A DNA stretch of 64,000 nucleotides from Sparassis latifolia (taxonomy: Eukaryota; Basidiomycota; Agaricomycetes; Polyporales; Sparassidaceae): positions 1,240,001 to 1,304,000 of the forward strand of contig CM031560.1 of assembly GCA_018466975.1 (NCBI GenBank), read 5' to 3'. Below the pieces are notes generated by a model, which was given only the letters and a program-made list of their open reading frames with translations, had not been told where the DNA came from and ran no database searches. Position numbers and translations under genes: made by a program. This document shows positions 34,215-45,100 of the stretch, piece after piece; within the stretch, counting starts at the first letter, position 1, and every line of letters begins with the position of its first letter.

Positions 34215-36810
34215 GTGATAACATGTCTTGGTAGCTTGACTGTATCACTTCTTCTAAATCTGTCTACTGTTCTTTCAGGATTTTTGTTTATCTCTGCTCT
34301 TAACATCGACAAAACCCGACCTTTCGAACTTGTCGTTTATCGCGACCATAAGTCCCTGCAATGCTCTTTTGCAGCACTGAAAGAAACACAGAACTACAGG
34401 ACACTTTCCGACAAAGGAACACTCGACACTGCTCTTACAACTTCTGGTGAAGAGCGATTGCGCTTCGTCGACCGCAGGCCTGAGACCTTGTGGTCTCGAT
34501 TCCAGCTTTTATGTGGACAACGAGAAGCTCAGGATCTTGTTGTGCTTGTAGATGCAAACATTCCAGGCGTCTCTAAATACAGTGACTCTGTGATAGTTAT
34601 GCTCTCTGGGAAGATTTGGGGAAAGGTGCCCATCACCCCTGCTAAGGGGGGGCGGAGCATGTTCTCTCTAAAATCCAGTAATCGCGTCGATCTTGTATTC
34701 TTTCTTCTTTCTTTCCTGACGGGATGCCTGTAAGATTTTTTGCTTACTGATATACAGCGGCGATCTGAACAGAATCTTAAGGATAGATACCGTTGAGGAG
34801 AAAGATCAGTTCATCGCAGATGCGACGCGTTTAGCGATGGACATCTCAAATGACCACACATTCAACACCGTCAAACCGCTGCTAAATTTCTGGGCTGCCT
34901 TCTCGCCAAGCAATGAGGTGCTATTAGTACATGCTAATATGGTCGAGATCCTTACTAATCGTGATATCAGAGCGGCATAGGAAACTAAGTGAGTGCCGGA
35001 AGAGTGATTTTGTCTGACTGATCCCGTAGTCATCGGCGGAATGATTGATCACTTGCCCACAGCACCACATTTGGTCTCTACCGGGATGGAACAGAACTTC
35101 GGGGAGTATACTACAGCAAACCGGACGTTGCGCGAGCGGCGTGTTTCTCCATGGGAGATCGATGCGACTATCCCATATTGATGGGTAAGCTCATCGATGC
35201 GTGAAGATAGTGTAAGACGAGGGCTAAGGTGAAGTTGGACAGGGAATGATCCTCTCTACGGAGGTTCGTGTTTTTATGGGTGTTCAGGGTGCTCTTCCTT
35301 ACCCATCATCTGACCAGGCTTGGGCGGCGAGTTCACGTAAGTATCATCGTTGGTGTGAGCGCACTTCCTTAGTCTCACCGGAAATTAGAGTGATAACACC
35401 CTCATTGGCTAATGGTGCCCTTGTCCTTCGGTGGGTTTTGCTCCTCTTCTTCGAATTCTGTCTGACGCACATGTATTTCAGCCATGAACTTGGACATTCA
35501 ATTATTGACGTTGGCGAGGAGTACGATGGCGGCTATGCGTACTTTGGGGTGAATGCTGCACACGACATATCGAAGGCGATTCCCTGGTCTCATTGGCTTA
35601 CCAACGCCTCTTCAATTTCAGTCCACCATCACGATCACGACAATGATCACACTAGTGCGCGCGTTGAACGATCCATCATGCCAATGCAGGCATATCCGTG
35701 GACGATGCTTAACGTCTCCTCTCCATGGTGCATCAGTTTTTCTTCATCCGGAACTTACGCGAGACACCTCGTCCGCTTTTCCCTCTCGGGATTGCCTCAA
35801 ATGGGTGACCTCCTGGTTGAATTGGACGGCCAGGATCTCCTGTGGGCTCCGCAGCCAGATATTGGCGTTGATCGATGGCACTATGATGTGCATCCAAATG
35901 GAGCGCTGAGTGAGGGTGTCCACGAGCTCAAGTTTACCCTCAGAAACAAAGACGTAGAAGGAACGGCGCAGCTGTGCAGCGCCGAGATTCTGGAGTTTGG
36001 GGATGAAACGGAGTACGTTGGTCTCATGTCTTGCGCACGCCCGATATATTGAAACGCATCTTGTCAGATTTGTCGCAACGCCAGGATATTACGGTGCCTT
36101 TCCCACGTGAGTGACCTCTTTGCTTGTGCTTGAATACACGTTTCGTAACACGCTGCCCCAGCTTCTCGGAGAGGAACGAGACAACCTACCGTCCTACTAA
36201 TGAAGACTGCCTCATGCGGGTTGTGACGACACCTAACTTCTGCAAAGTCTGCATCGAAGGCCTCTGGCTCTCATTACTGAAACGAGTGGATCTCATTGAC
36301 AGCCTGAACGCGGGATGTAAACTGGAGGAAGGGAGATGGAAGAGGACGCTAGGCCTCGACCTCGTTCCGCTTGCCCAATTCCGCGAGGAGGCAGTCGAGG
36401 TAGAAGAGAGCTACACGATCACGTGGGCAAAGAACGGGGATATCCTCGCGACCTTCGCGAATCAAACCAGGATAGAAGTGGATGATGCGGACGCCCTCGG
36501 GACGTACACTGTTGACGTTCAATTTACGACGCCCGAGGTGCGGGTGGACAAGGACGGCCTCCTTACGTCGAGAGTGGTATACGGCGGTGACTGGCAGCCG
36601 GCGCCAGCCGTGAGCGAAAGCAGGTTTGCAGCGACGCGTGTTTTGCATGGAGCATCAGGAATCGGATTTTCCGGTGGCGAGGATAGACTTCCCTCGCTCC
36701 ATCCGGTCCATTACAGAGCCCGGTATTTCCCCATTGCGACATCTGGATCATGGCTTATGGTATCACGAACGCGAAAGTGGTATTCCGTCTACTTATGCAG
36801 AGTATCATAG
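34215..36810 (+). CDS. Secreted-type M64 metallopeptidase (IgA-peptidase family), start and one exon uncertain
   Basis: Zinc metallopeptidase of MEROPS family M64. The N-terminal part runs from a hydrophobic stretch (SGFLFISALN) through FELVVYRDHKSLQCSFAALK to SSNRVDLVFF. The start is not resolved: no ATG joins this frame without an unseen intron. After DLVFF a clean exon is missing until EEKDQFIADATRLAMDISND. Then FNTVKPLLNFWAAFSPSNE is followed by SGIG, where an extra A near 34982 causes a stop; removing it would give SGIGTNTTFGLYRDGTELRG. The rest splices cleanly: CFSMGDRCDYPILM, GNDPLYGGLGGEF, ITPSLANGALVLR and the zinc site HELGHSIIDVGEEYDGG. A beta-rich C-terminal half ends at 36810. 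The active-site half is intact; the 5' half may be broken. Confidence 0.75.
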
Positions 36811-37378
36811 CGTATTAGAATGTATAGGGTATGGTGTTGGAAACGAGCGGTGGCCGGAGTGTCGATGCAATGGACCCCATGGACGAATGTAACAGAAACG
36901 CAATGTTCCACAACGATACATGCAATGAGAGGACCGCGCAACCGTGGAAATTGTGGACGGCCCACAGTGAGTGAAAGACGGTGCCTAGGCACAGGGTATC
37001 GACGACAGGGCCATGCAAAGGGGAAGACGGTGTGTGAATAAATCATGAAGGGGATGGGAGACAAGGGGCAAGAACAACACGGCGATGAAAAAACATAGTA
37101 CAAAAAAGCAATGCTCGGAGACGAGAACGAAGACGAATCAAGAACGACGGTCCACCGGAGATCACATAACAATGCACCTACAACATCCAGCACCTCCATC
37201 GTCGTCTGCTCGGCCATCCTTGGCTTTCCGCCGGAGTAAGGACTTGGGGAACTGGGGGTGACGCAGTGTAGTCTCAAGCCATTATTTTCCGCATAGTGAG
37301 AAGGGGAGGGGATTTCGTGGTGGGAGGTGACGGCGGCCCCTGTCTGGTTCCTGGGGAAGGCTTCTGGTGCCAGACTCG
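36811..37378. other. Intergenic or 3' extension of the next minus-strand gene
   Basis: A minus-strand open frame covers 36789-37448 (219 codons). If the last intron of the Ser/Pro-rich gene is spliced as I read it, translation would run into this frame and the stop would lie at 36789. The frame has no recognised domain, and it overlaps the M64 3' end. I leave it unassigned. Confidence 0.35.
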
Positions 37379-39396
37379 CTAAGATGTCGGTTCTGGATTC
37401 AGAACAGATTCCACTTCCTTCTTTCCTGCCAGCCTGGAACTCGTCCATGGAATATTCAAAAGTATGTTGGTATTTAAATAGATACTTTGAATGACTTGTG
37501 CAGCTGAAAGTGCACGCAGCCTGTGCATTGGGTATGGCCTTATTGAATGACAGTCAGCCCCAAGATGACAACTATAACGAGCGACCATCGGAGAGATGTG
37601 ACTCACGGGCTCATATACAGCAAGTTTGGGCTTCGGGCGTGGATTTCCATCCGCTGTCGCGTAGTGACCGTCAAGACCCTTCTTACGAGCAACGACAGGA
37701 AGCACGACCTGTGCAAAAAGGACGCTCAGATACAGATACGTACATCGTGTAGCACAAGGACTGACATCATCCCAGTTCCCAGAAGGCACGGGCTGGGTCC
37801 AAGATGGAATAGCATCTACCACATTATCGCCGTCGGGCGCTGGGTACACACCAACTGATCTCCTGTATTCTTCCTTGAGCTGCAGTTTTTTCTGCATTGA
37901 GGATGGAGGAGGCTTCGTCTTCGGTTTCTTCGAGGAAGTAGCTGACCCAGGAGTCGCAGGACTCTTCGCGCGTCGCTTCGCAGTCGACGGAGCGGACTTA
38001 ACTGGCGTTTGGCTTTGCGGAGAGGGTTGCATGCGGGAGGGTTGCTCCGAGCGTGGAGTGGAAGTGGCTGACGAGGTGCTTGCCTCGGACATACTACGCA
38101 TAGCTTGCGTAGGCGTGGGCGTCCTGGGAGGTGGTGAAATGTGTCGCGTCGAGGGCATAGGTATTCGCGAAACACTCTGCTGCGCGTACCGGTGTCCAGA
38201 GATGTCGTTACTCAGCGTCAACGAGGGCGAGGAGACGGTCCCGTTGGGGTGAGGCAGCACGTCCTGCTCGCTGTACAAATCAAGCACCTCCTCCTGATCT
38301 GCGTATCCGTCGCTCTCCAGGTCCGTCAGCGGCTGCTCGTCTAGCACCATATCCATGTCCTGTGTATGCTCGTCTTCATCGAGGTAGAAGCTCTCCCTCG
38401 TCGTTGCCCCGACACCTTCCGCCCGCGAACGCATCCCTGTATGCGACTCCGTGTCTCTGCCCCGCGAGTTCGATCTTGAGCGAGAATAGCTGCTGAGCGC
38501 GGCGCGTGAAGAAGCATTGCGGAACGTGTGACCGTAGCTCGCAATATCAAGCATCTCTTCGCGCCGCCCGACGCGCAACTCACCAACGCCGCCGTTCCTC
38601 GAGACATCTCCGCGATACCAATGTTCAAATGGGCGCTCTTCGGAGTCGGAAGACAGGCGTGGGGGGTCATAGTCGATCGAGCGGACGGAACCAAACGGTG
38701 CGTGTTCGCGAAATAAGCGCGACCCTTGGGCGGGCGGTATGCGGACAGTGGAGCGCGTAGAATGGGTATGCAGGCTTTCATCGACTGGATGTTGTGATCA
38801 GAGGATTCGCCGGCGTGGCATGACCACCGCCCCTCGGGGCGGCCAATGCCGCGGCGTGGGAGCCAGCGTGCGTGGCTGGATGGAGCCGCTCGCCCTACCA
38901 GCATGAGAGACAGGGATAATGAGTGGTCGCAACGTTACTGATCATAGGAGAGTTCGACCGCGACGGTGTCGGTTCAGGAAGTAATACTCCGGACTCGTCG
39001 AAGAGGTATGGCTGCGAGTATGTGCGAGCGCGGTGGAAGGTCTGTGGGGGCGACGGTGTGGCTTGCGAGGAGTCTGTTCCATTTCTGGAATGCTGCAGGC
39101 TTGGACGAGGTATGGCGCTTGGCCTCTGATACTGCGAAAACTGGGTGGGTGGGGTAGAAAACGCACTCGATTGGTAGTCGGAAGAGTGGTCATCGCCTGA
39201 GCCTATGGAAGCGGCTGATATCCGCTTCGCCAATATCTTACTCTCGTCCTTCAGACCTGCGCGAAAGCCATGAGAGCAAGTCAAACGTTAGAGAGCAATA
39301 GGACTGACGTTTGCGAAGAGTGGGAACGATAACCTCGTTCCACACCGGACCGCGAGAGTGGGGCAGAGCAGATTGTGCAGTTGCAGTGAGGGCCAT
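37379..39396 (-). CDS. Ser/Pro-rich protein of unknown function
   Basis: Not recognised. Exon 1 from ATG at 39396 reads MALTATAQSALPHSRGPVWN, EVIVPTLRKR; it splices to LKDESKILAKRISAASIGSG. The middle is disordered and rich in Ser, Pro, Arg and Thr, including SEQPSRMQPSPQSQTPVKSA and an acidic block DMDMVLDEQPLTDLESDGYA. Near the C-terminus a compact block reads QKKLQLKEEYRRSVGVYPAP, DGDNVVDAIPSWTQP, NWDDVVLPVVARKKGLDGHY and ATADGNPRPKPKLAVYEP. The last block spans an intron and looks conserved in character. A basic run (AKRRAKSPATPGSATSSKKP) could be a nuclear signal. The 3' end is ambiguous: one frame stops at 37379, while the spliced frame may extend to 36789. Confidence 0.6.
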
Positions 39397-39793
39397 GGAC
39401 CGAAAGCAAAATACAAGGACGCTGCCCTTCGAAAGGCAACCGGAAGAAATGAGGGAAAGGTCTGCAAAGTGCTAGACGGGATTATGGAGACAGAGACAGG
39501 ACGTGCTGAGGTGCAGAGACGCTGCAGCCTGAGTGAGCTTTGATTTGTTTGTTCTGTCTGCTGTGTCTTCCTTTGCATCACCATCAACGCATATCTCTCT
39601 CTTCACGCTTTTAGACTCTCGCTGGGCGCTCTGAATGTATTAGGTTTCTATGCTACTAGATGAGATGTATAATCGAGATGTGGTGGGGAAGTCAGCGCAG
39701 CTCTGTACACAACCGTGGTGATAGATGGGTTCGCCGGGAGCGAGGCAGTACAGAACGGAGCAGCCTGATATCCTCAGCGTGCAGAGTTGTAGG
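39397..39793. other. Intergenic between unknown protein start and TIM23 end
   Basis: Holds the promoter of the Ser/Pro-rich gene and the 3' region of TIM23. No other feature is seen. Confidence 0.5.
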
Positions 39794-40595
39794 TCATACA
39801 CGGTTTTTAACATAGCTCCAGATACCGGCACATGCTGACACCATCGTCGCCGCCGCCAAAGCTGGCCGTACACCGGCTGATGTGGAGGAACCAAAGCGAT
39901 CAGAAAATAGAGGGGCTAATACATGAAAGAGACATACCCGTCGATTTGTACAACGCACCAGTAAGGGCTCCTGCAGCCATACTCCCAACGGTATCATGCC
40001 TGCCCCTCAAAGTGTCGACAATAGAGTTGATGCCGTTATACGCGAGAGCTACGTGTATGTGAATGAGAACCTTGACAACCATGAATCCCACACAAGACTT
40101 ACCGAGTACACCAGCAGAGTTTCCAATGAAGGTCCCTCTTCTCGTTACGGAATTCAGGATGCTGTTTACCCGCAATCGCGCGTTGGAAACCGCTAGTGGC
40201 CTCCTCGCTCCTTCACGTAAACCCCAGACACCACCCATAGCAAGACCTAACAGATAAACATACATACGATATCACCATACTCGAAATGCTTCGATATACG
40301 TACCACTGAGATACAATGTCCCAGTCCCGTAGCACAAGTCATCACTCCACCCTCGCGAAGGTATCGCCGTACCTGAGCCTGGCATATTGCTCACTTGGTC
40401 ATCTTCTAGTTGCAAATAGTCCAGTTTGTCCTCTAGGCCAGCTAATGGATGGAGTCTAGCAGGATCGAAGGAGCCCAGGAGGACATCAGAAGCAGTGACC
40501 GCATCAGAGGGTACTGGCGAGCCCTCGCTCCGCGTGAAGGTAGCACCGCGAAGGACAGACGTAGGGTCCTGAGACGATGAGCCTGAAGAGTCCAT
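39794..40595 (-). CDS. TIM23: Mitochondrial import inner membrane translocase subunit Tim23
   Basis: Channel-forming core of the TIM23 presequence translocase. From ATG at 40595 the soluble intermembrane-space part reads MDSSGSSSQDPTSVLRGATF, then FDPARLHPLAGLEDKLDYLQ. Three or four short introns follow. The four-helix membrane domain is pieced together as LCYGTGTLYLSG, AMGGVWGLREGARR, RVNSILNSVTRRGTFIGNSA, LVYNGINSIVDTLRGRHDTV, GSMAAGALTGALYKST and AGVRPALAAATMVSACAGIW, ending SYVKNRV with TGA at 39794-39796. The Tim17/22/23 glycine-rich signature and basic loops are present. The total of roughly 230 residues suits the family. It shares a 210-base divergent promoter with the gene for mitochondrial ribosomal protein uL5m. 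Confidence 0.93.
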
Positions 40596-40805
40596 TGTTT
40601 TATAAGGGGGTTGGGTGGCGGTGGTGGCGAGCGCAGGCAGACAAGATTTACCGAAAACTTGTCGTCTGGAGGTGCACGTGACTCGCTATTCGCCGACTTG
40701 TCGAGTTGCGTTTCTTTACTGGCTATTCCATCCTCTCAGACTTAGGTGGAGGTATGTTCCAGTCATATTTTAGCGTAATGGTGCAGAATTCATTGTCAGA
40801 GACAG
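40596..40805. promoter_or_regulatory. Shared divergent promoter, TIM23 / uL5m
   Basis: 210 bases between the TIM23 start codon (minus) and the uL5m start codon (plus). Contains GGTGGCGGTGGTGGCG near 40615 and CACGTGACTC near 40674, an E-box/CACGTG word. Joint regulation of the two mitochondrial genes is an inference. Confidence 0.55.
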
Positions 40806-41702
40806 ATGAGTGCAGCGGTGGCGCAGGTTCCCCGTATCTCTCCAGCGGTGAGAAGCATTCGCCCAACCAAGCCGCCTCCGAGAATTCGTAGACCTCTCCC
40901 TCGCGACGAGAACCGTCTACCCATTCCGCACGTTAACCTCGTCGTCCGGGACACTGCGCCATGTCGCCTGCTCGACCACTACTACAATACCGTTCGCGAC
41001 GACATCATGTACATGACCTACAAGCACCAGCCGAACCCCAAACCACCCCGCCATGTCCGCCCCAAGTACGACCCCGAGGATCCGTACACCAAGCACCGCT
41101 TTAACCCACCAATCGGCGGTAACCAGTACTTCAAACGCCCACCACCATTGGTGACGCCGGAGAACGTGGTAAAACTCGAGCGCATCCAGCTGCATACGCA
41201 CGTCAAGGAGAGTTTTTCCAGCCGTAGCCACCTACTGGGTGCCATGATGGCATTTCGCGCGATCTCAGGTCAGAACGAGGACTCTGGAAACCAACACACG
41301 GTGGAAGGTGTCGAGCTAGCTGTAGGCAGGAGGAGCATTCAGGGTTGGGTCAGGCCAGGCGCGCCCATCGGGGTGAAGGTTGACCTGAAAGGCCCGAGAA
41401 TGTACGACTTCCTGGGTATCCTCGTGGACTTTATCCTGCCCAGAATACGAGAGTTCCCCGGGCTCGTCATGGATGGCGCATCGGGCCCGCTCAACAGCCC
41501 CAATGCGGCGTCGGGTGTGGTTTCCTTCGGTTTGCCACCAGAAGCCATGGCCTTCTTCCCGCAGATAGAGGTTAATTTGGATGCCTACCCGAAATCCTAC
41601 GGCATGCATGTTCATCTCATCACGAGCGCGAAGGGTGTGGGGGCACAAAATGTTGCCAGGGCATTACTCTCTGGTTTCCAGGTTCCGTTCGCGCGGCGGT
41701 GA
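40806..41702 (+). CDS. MRPL7: Mitochondrial large-subunit ribosomal protein uL5m
   Basis: uL5 family protein of the mitochondrial 54S subunit, which contacts 5S-equivalent and central protuberance regions. A single exon of 298 codons plus stop, intronless unlike its neighbours. The N-terminus (MSAAVAQVPRISPAVRSIRP) is basic and Pro-rich, suitable for mitochondrial targeting. Family blocks are VVKLERIQLHTHVKESFSSR, HLLGAMMAFRAISGQ, GVKVDLKGPRMYDFLGILVD, FILPRIREFPGL and SFGLPPEAMAFFPQIEVNLD. The C-terminal SYGMHVHLITSAKGVGAQNV and ARALLSGFQVPF match uL5. The fungal N-terminal extension explains the length above bacterial L5 (about 180 residues). Confidence 0.93.
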   Translation: MSAAVAQVPRISPAVRSIRPTKPPPRIRRPLPRDENRLPIPHVNLVVRDTAPCRLLDHYYNTVRDDIMYMTYKHQPNPKPPRHVRPKYDPEDPYTKHRFNPPIGGNQYFKRPPPLVTPENVVKLERIQLHTHVKESFSSRSHLLGAMMAFRAISGQNEDSGNQHTVEGVELAVGRRSIQGWVRPGAPIGVKVDLKGPRMYDFLGILVDFILPRIREFPGLVMDGASGPLNSPNAASGVVSFGLPPEAMAFFPQIEVNLDAYPKSYGMHVHLITSAKGVGAQNVARALLSGFQVPFARR

Positions 41703-42151
41703 CAGTGAGTCGATTCTGTTGTGCTTGCTCTCCTATCACCATCAACAACTGATGATATGTCCAGGACTGCTTGACTGAGCATAGATAGCTTCAGTGCTTT
41801 TGGTGGAGACATATGGTCGAATGGCCATGATAAGAGCCATCTAATTCTGACATATCATATTCTGCGGGATTTCCTATGAAGATACCAGCAAATTTGCCGC
41901 AACAACCCGTTCCGCGTTCCGAACATTCTGAGGTCTCCAGAAATGGCCAGCATATTCACCGATACAGTCCAGCTGTCTTCCAGTGCATTATCACGACGTA
42001 TTCTACGTACCGAGCGCGACGAGGACGCGGAGGCCTATGGTATTGCGAGAGAGTATGCAAGGTATGGTTGATAACAGTGAACAATGCCGAGTAAGTAAAT
42101 GCAACGAATACGAGAATGACCCAGAAACATGATCTAGTGTACAAGACGGGC
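41703..42151. other. Convergent 3' regions of uL5m and kinase
   Basis: 449 bases between facing stop codons. No gene is recognised. Confidence 0.6.
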
Positions 42152-45100
42152 TCAATTGCGGCGCTCGTCGGCCTGCCATGAAATATCGTTCAGCTTCTGT
42201 CTCGGAGGCAATCTGGCAGAGACGTCGACCCTCCGCGTGGCAGCACGGAGATTAATGCCACTAGTGGAAGCACCAGCGGGGCTGCCCGCCAAGGACTCCG
42301 ACGCAGCGCGACGCATCTTCTTCGGTGCGATGAGGCCCTTCGACGATTTCGGAGTATCTGGGTTGCGCGTGGACCTGTGCGACGCAGGCTTGAGCGCAGG
42401 AGCCAGCGCCGGCACGATCTCCCCGGCGAGCCCGCGAACGAGCACCGCACCGTCCTGCTTGCTGAGTTTGAGGACGATGTCGTATATGCCGTAACGCTCT
42501 ACAAGCATCGCGCGGTTCGGGTGTACCTCACACACGGCGCGCAGGATACGAAGAAGATTGAGCCGCACGACGGCCTTGCTGTGTGACAACTTGTCGATTA
42601 GGCGCTTGAAGAACTGCGACTTCGCGATGCCGATGGTGATTGCGGTGGAGAGACGGCAGATCTTCAGGAGGGGCTCTAGGAGGTTCTCGAAGGAATTAGA
42701 TTTGGCGGAGACGAAACAACGGAGGAGGGCTCCGAGCGCCTCTGGCTTCATGAGTTGGTCTTCGATCCTCGCTGTCTCTTCCTGCAACCTGCGGGCGGGT
42801 TTAGTCGACTGCATCAGAAATATGGTTGAAAAGACTTGCCAGGACAGGATGGACTCCAGCGCGCTGACTTGGAAATATGGGTCGTCCAACAAGTCCAGAT
42901 ACAGCGCCAAACCATCGTGCTGCCACAGCAGCGTCCGACAGCTCTTCCCAGCACCTGCAAAATCGCAGAGGATCGGTAACGCAAACTGCCTGAGGTGTGA
43001 CTTCGACTTGATGACTCGTTTCAGGCTTGGAATGATACCGGCTTGCGCAGCTTCTTCCTGCCTGGACTTGTTCAGTCGACACAGGTTGTAGCAAGTCTGG
43101 AAAATGTGATTTGACATTTCCTGCGGATAATTGTATGAGCAACTGCGATGCAGTGAATGAGAGCTCGCCGTACCGTGCCATACGGTCCTGAACTCTGTTC
43201 GTCCAAGATCTTCACGAGAATCTCGATGGCATTTGCGTTCTGCAAAACCTCCAAAAGATTCGCATTCATGGACAGATGTTTGAGAGCCTTGAGCATCAAC
43301 ACCAAATATTGCGGCTCGAGAAGCTCGCACGCTCTTAGCAGGCCTGAACCGGATGGTGAGTGTAGTAGACACTCAGGCATATCTGGCACACCTACGTCGC
43401 ACAACCTTCCGAGTTCCAAGAGCATTCCGTACATGGATATCCGACTGCGACACCTGACAGAATACAAGGATGATTTGGATGATCTTGCTGTTCATGTCCG
43501 CAGCATCCTCGCCGCGGCCGGCCATGACATTGAGGAGTGCTGAAGACAATGGATCGAGCAGCCCTTCGCGGATGAACATCCGGCAAAAGTCGTTCTTCGT
43601 TGTCGGACTTTGCAACTCGAAGACGCTGCAGATTCCATTCAACGCGTGGATGACAAGGTCCGCTTGCTCGGTGTAGTCTTCATCCAGCAAGTCAACCAGA
43701 ACTTTCAGACCTCGACAACTGCATGCGATGGGTGAGCATGGAACAACACAGCCTGGTAATGTGGTAAACCCACGCAATGAACATCTGCAGTGTCAATACG
43801 GACGAATGGCACAGGAGGCGGATGAAATTTGAAGCTTCCAAACGGCACTCAGGTGGATACTTCTTCGATGTAAAGCCTGCATGTAAGTTAGGCCATGCGC
43901 AAATCGGATAAACACGAACGACACACCCATAATGACAGGAATGCCACTGGATGCTATGATGAGCACAGTGGTATGAATGAGGAAATGCAGGCATACCCGA
44001 TCAAGCAGAAACTTTCTAAGAAGCCCATGTCGGCTGTTACGAGCTAAAGAATTCGTGAAGCACGGCCAAGATAGTGAGCCCAAAGTACACACCGCATTGA
44101 CAATCTGCAAAAGCTTCAGAATGACATCTCGAGATGATCTACCTTCGAGAACTTCCAGGATAGCCAACATTCCGTGCGCAGAAACCAACTGTGATTGCAT
44201 CTCCGGCGTGTCGATGATAATGTTGAGCTGTAGCAGACATCACTTCAGTACGCCATGACGATATTCCAGACTTCGAAACCCACAATCTGGTCGCATGCAT
44301 CTCGCAGCTGGAAGTCAGGTGCCGAGGGTGTAAGCTCATCGATGAGCTGCGTGACGGCATTGCACAAACGTGCGTACTTGTCACGCTGAAGATTTGACTC
44401 AAGGTCATCCTCATCGAAACCCTCGTCGATCTGGAATCAGATCTCAGCGTGTTGCCGGCTTGGCGTTGTGCTACACACACCTCAGCGAAAGGATCCTCCT
44501 CGTCATCGTCGTCGCCGCGCTAAACGAGGTCAGCTACAGAAGGCTCACATGGCGGATTAGCATGACATACCCAGGACTTGTTGGACAGACGTGTATTGAG
44601 CTGGAGAGTCTGCATAGGTTGCGAAGCTTACAGAGGAGAGTGTAGGCGTTCATGCCAGAAATCCACGCTGGGACACGAAGAGGCAGGACTCACATGCACC
44701 ATTCACTTTCCCAAAGACATCCTCGTAGTCTTCGTCATCGTCTTCCGCATACTTACCGAACTCGGGCTGACTAGGGTACCGCCGCGACTCTGTGCGCCCA
44801 AACGACCCAGTGCTGGGTCCAATGAAGGACGTCGACCGGGTGTGGGTACGGGAGGGAGGGGGAATGGCTGCGGATATGGGGCTGAGTGCAGGGCGCGAAG
44901 ACCTGTGAGAGAGAGTCGGCAATGGCGCAGTCTTCGGTCCCGGGGATGGAGGTGCCGACAGGGCAAAGGTCTTGATATCATTCGGATGGAAGAGACCTCG
45001 ACGGAAGGAGTTCTTCAGCTGTATGACATATCCTGAACTTGAGCGTTGATGAAATCAATAGAACATTTCGACATACCTTGAAATCTGCCACTTTCTCTTC

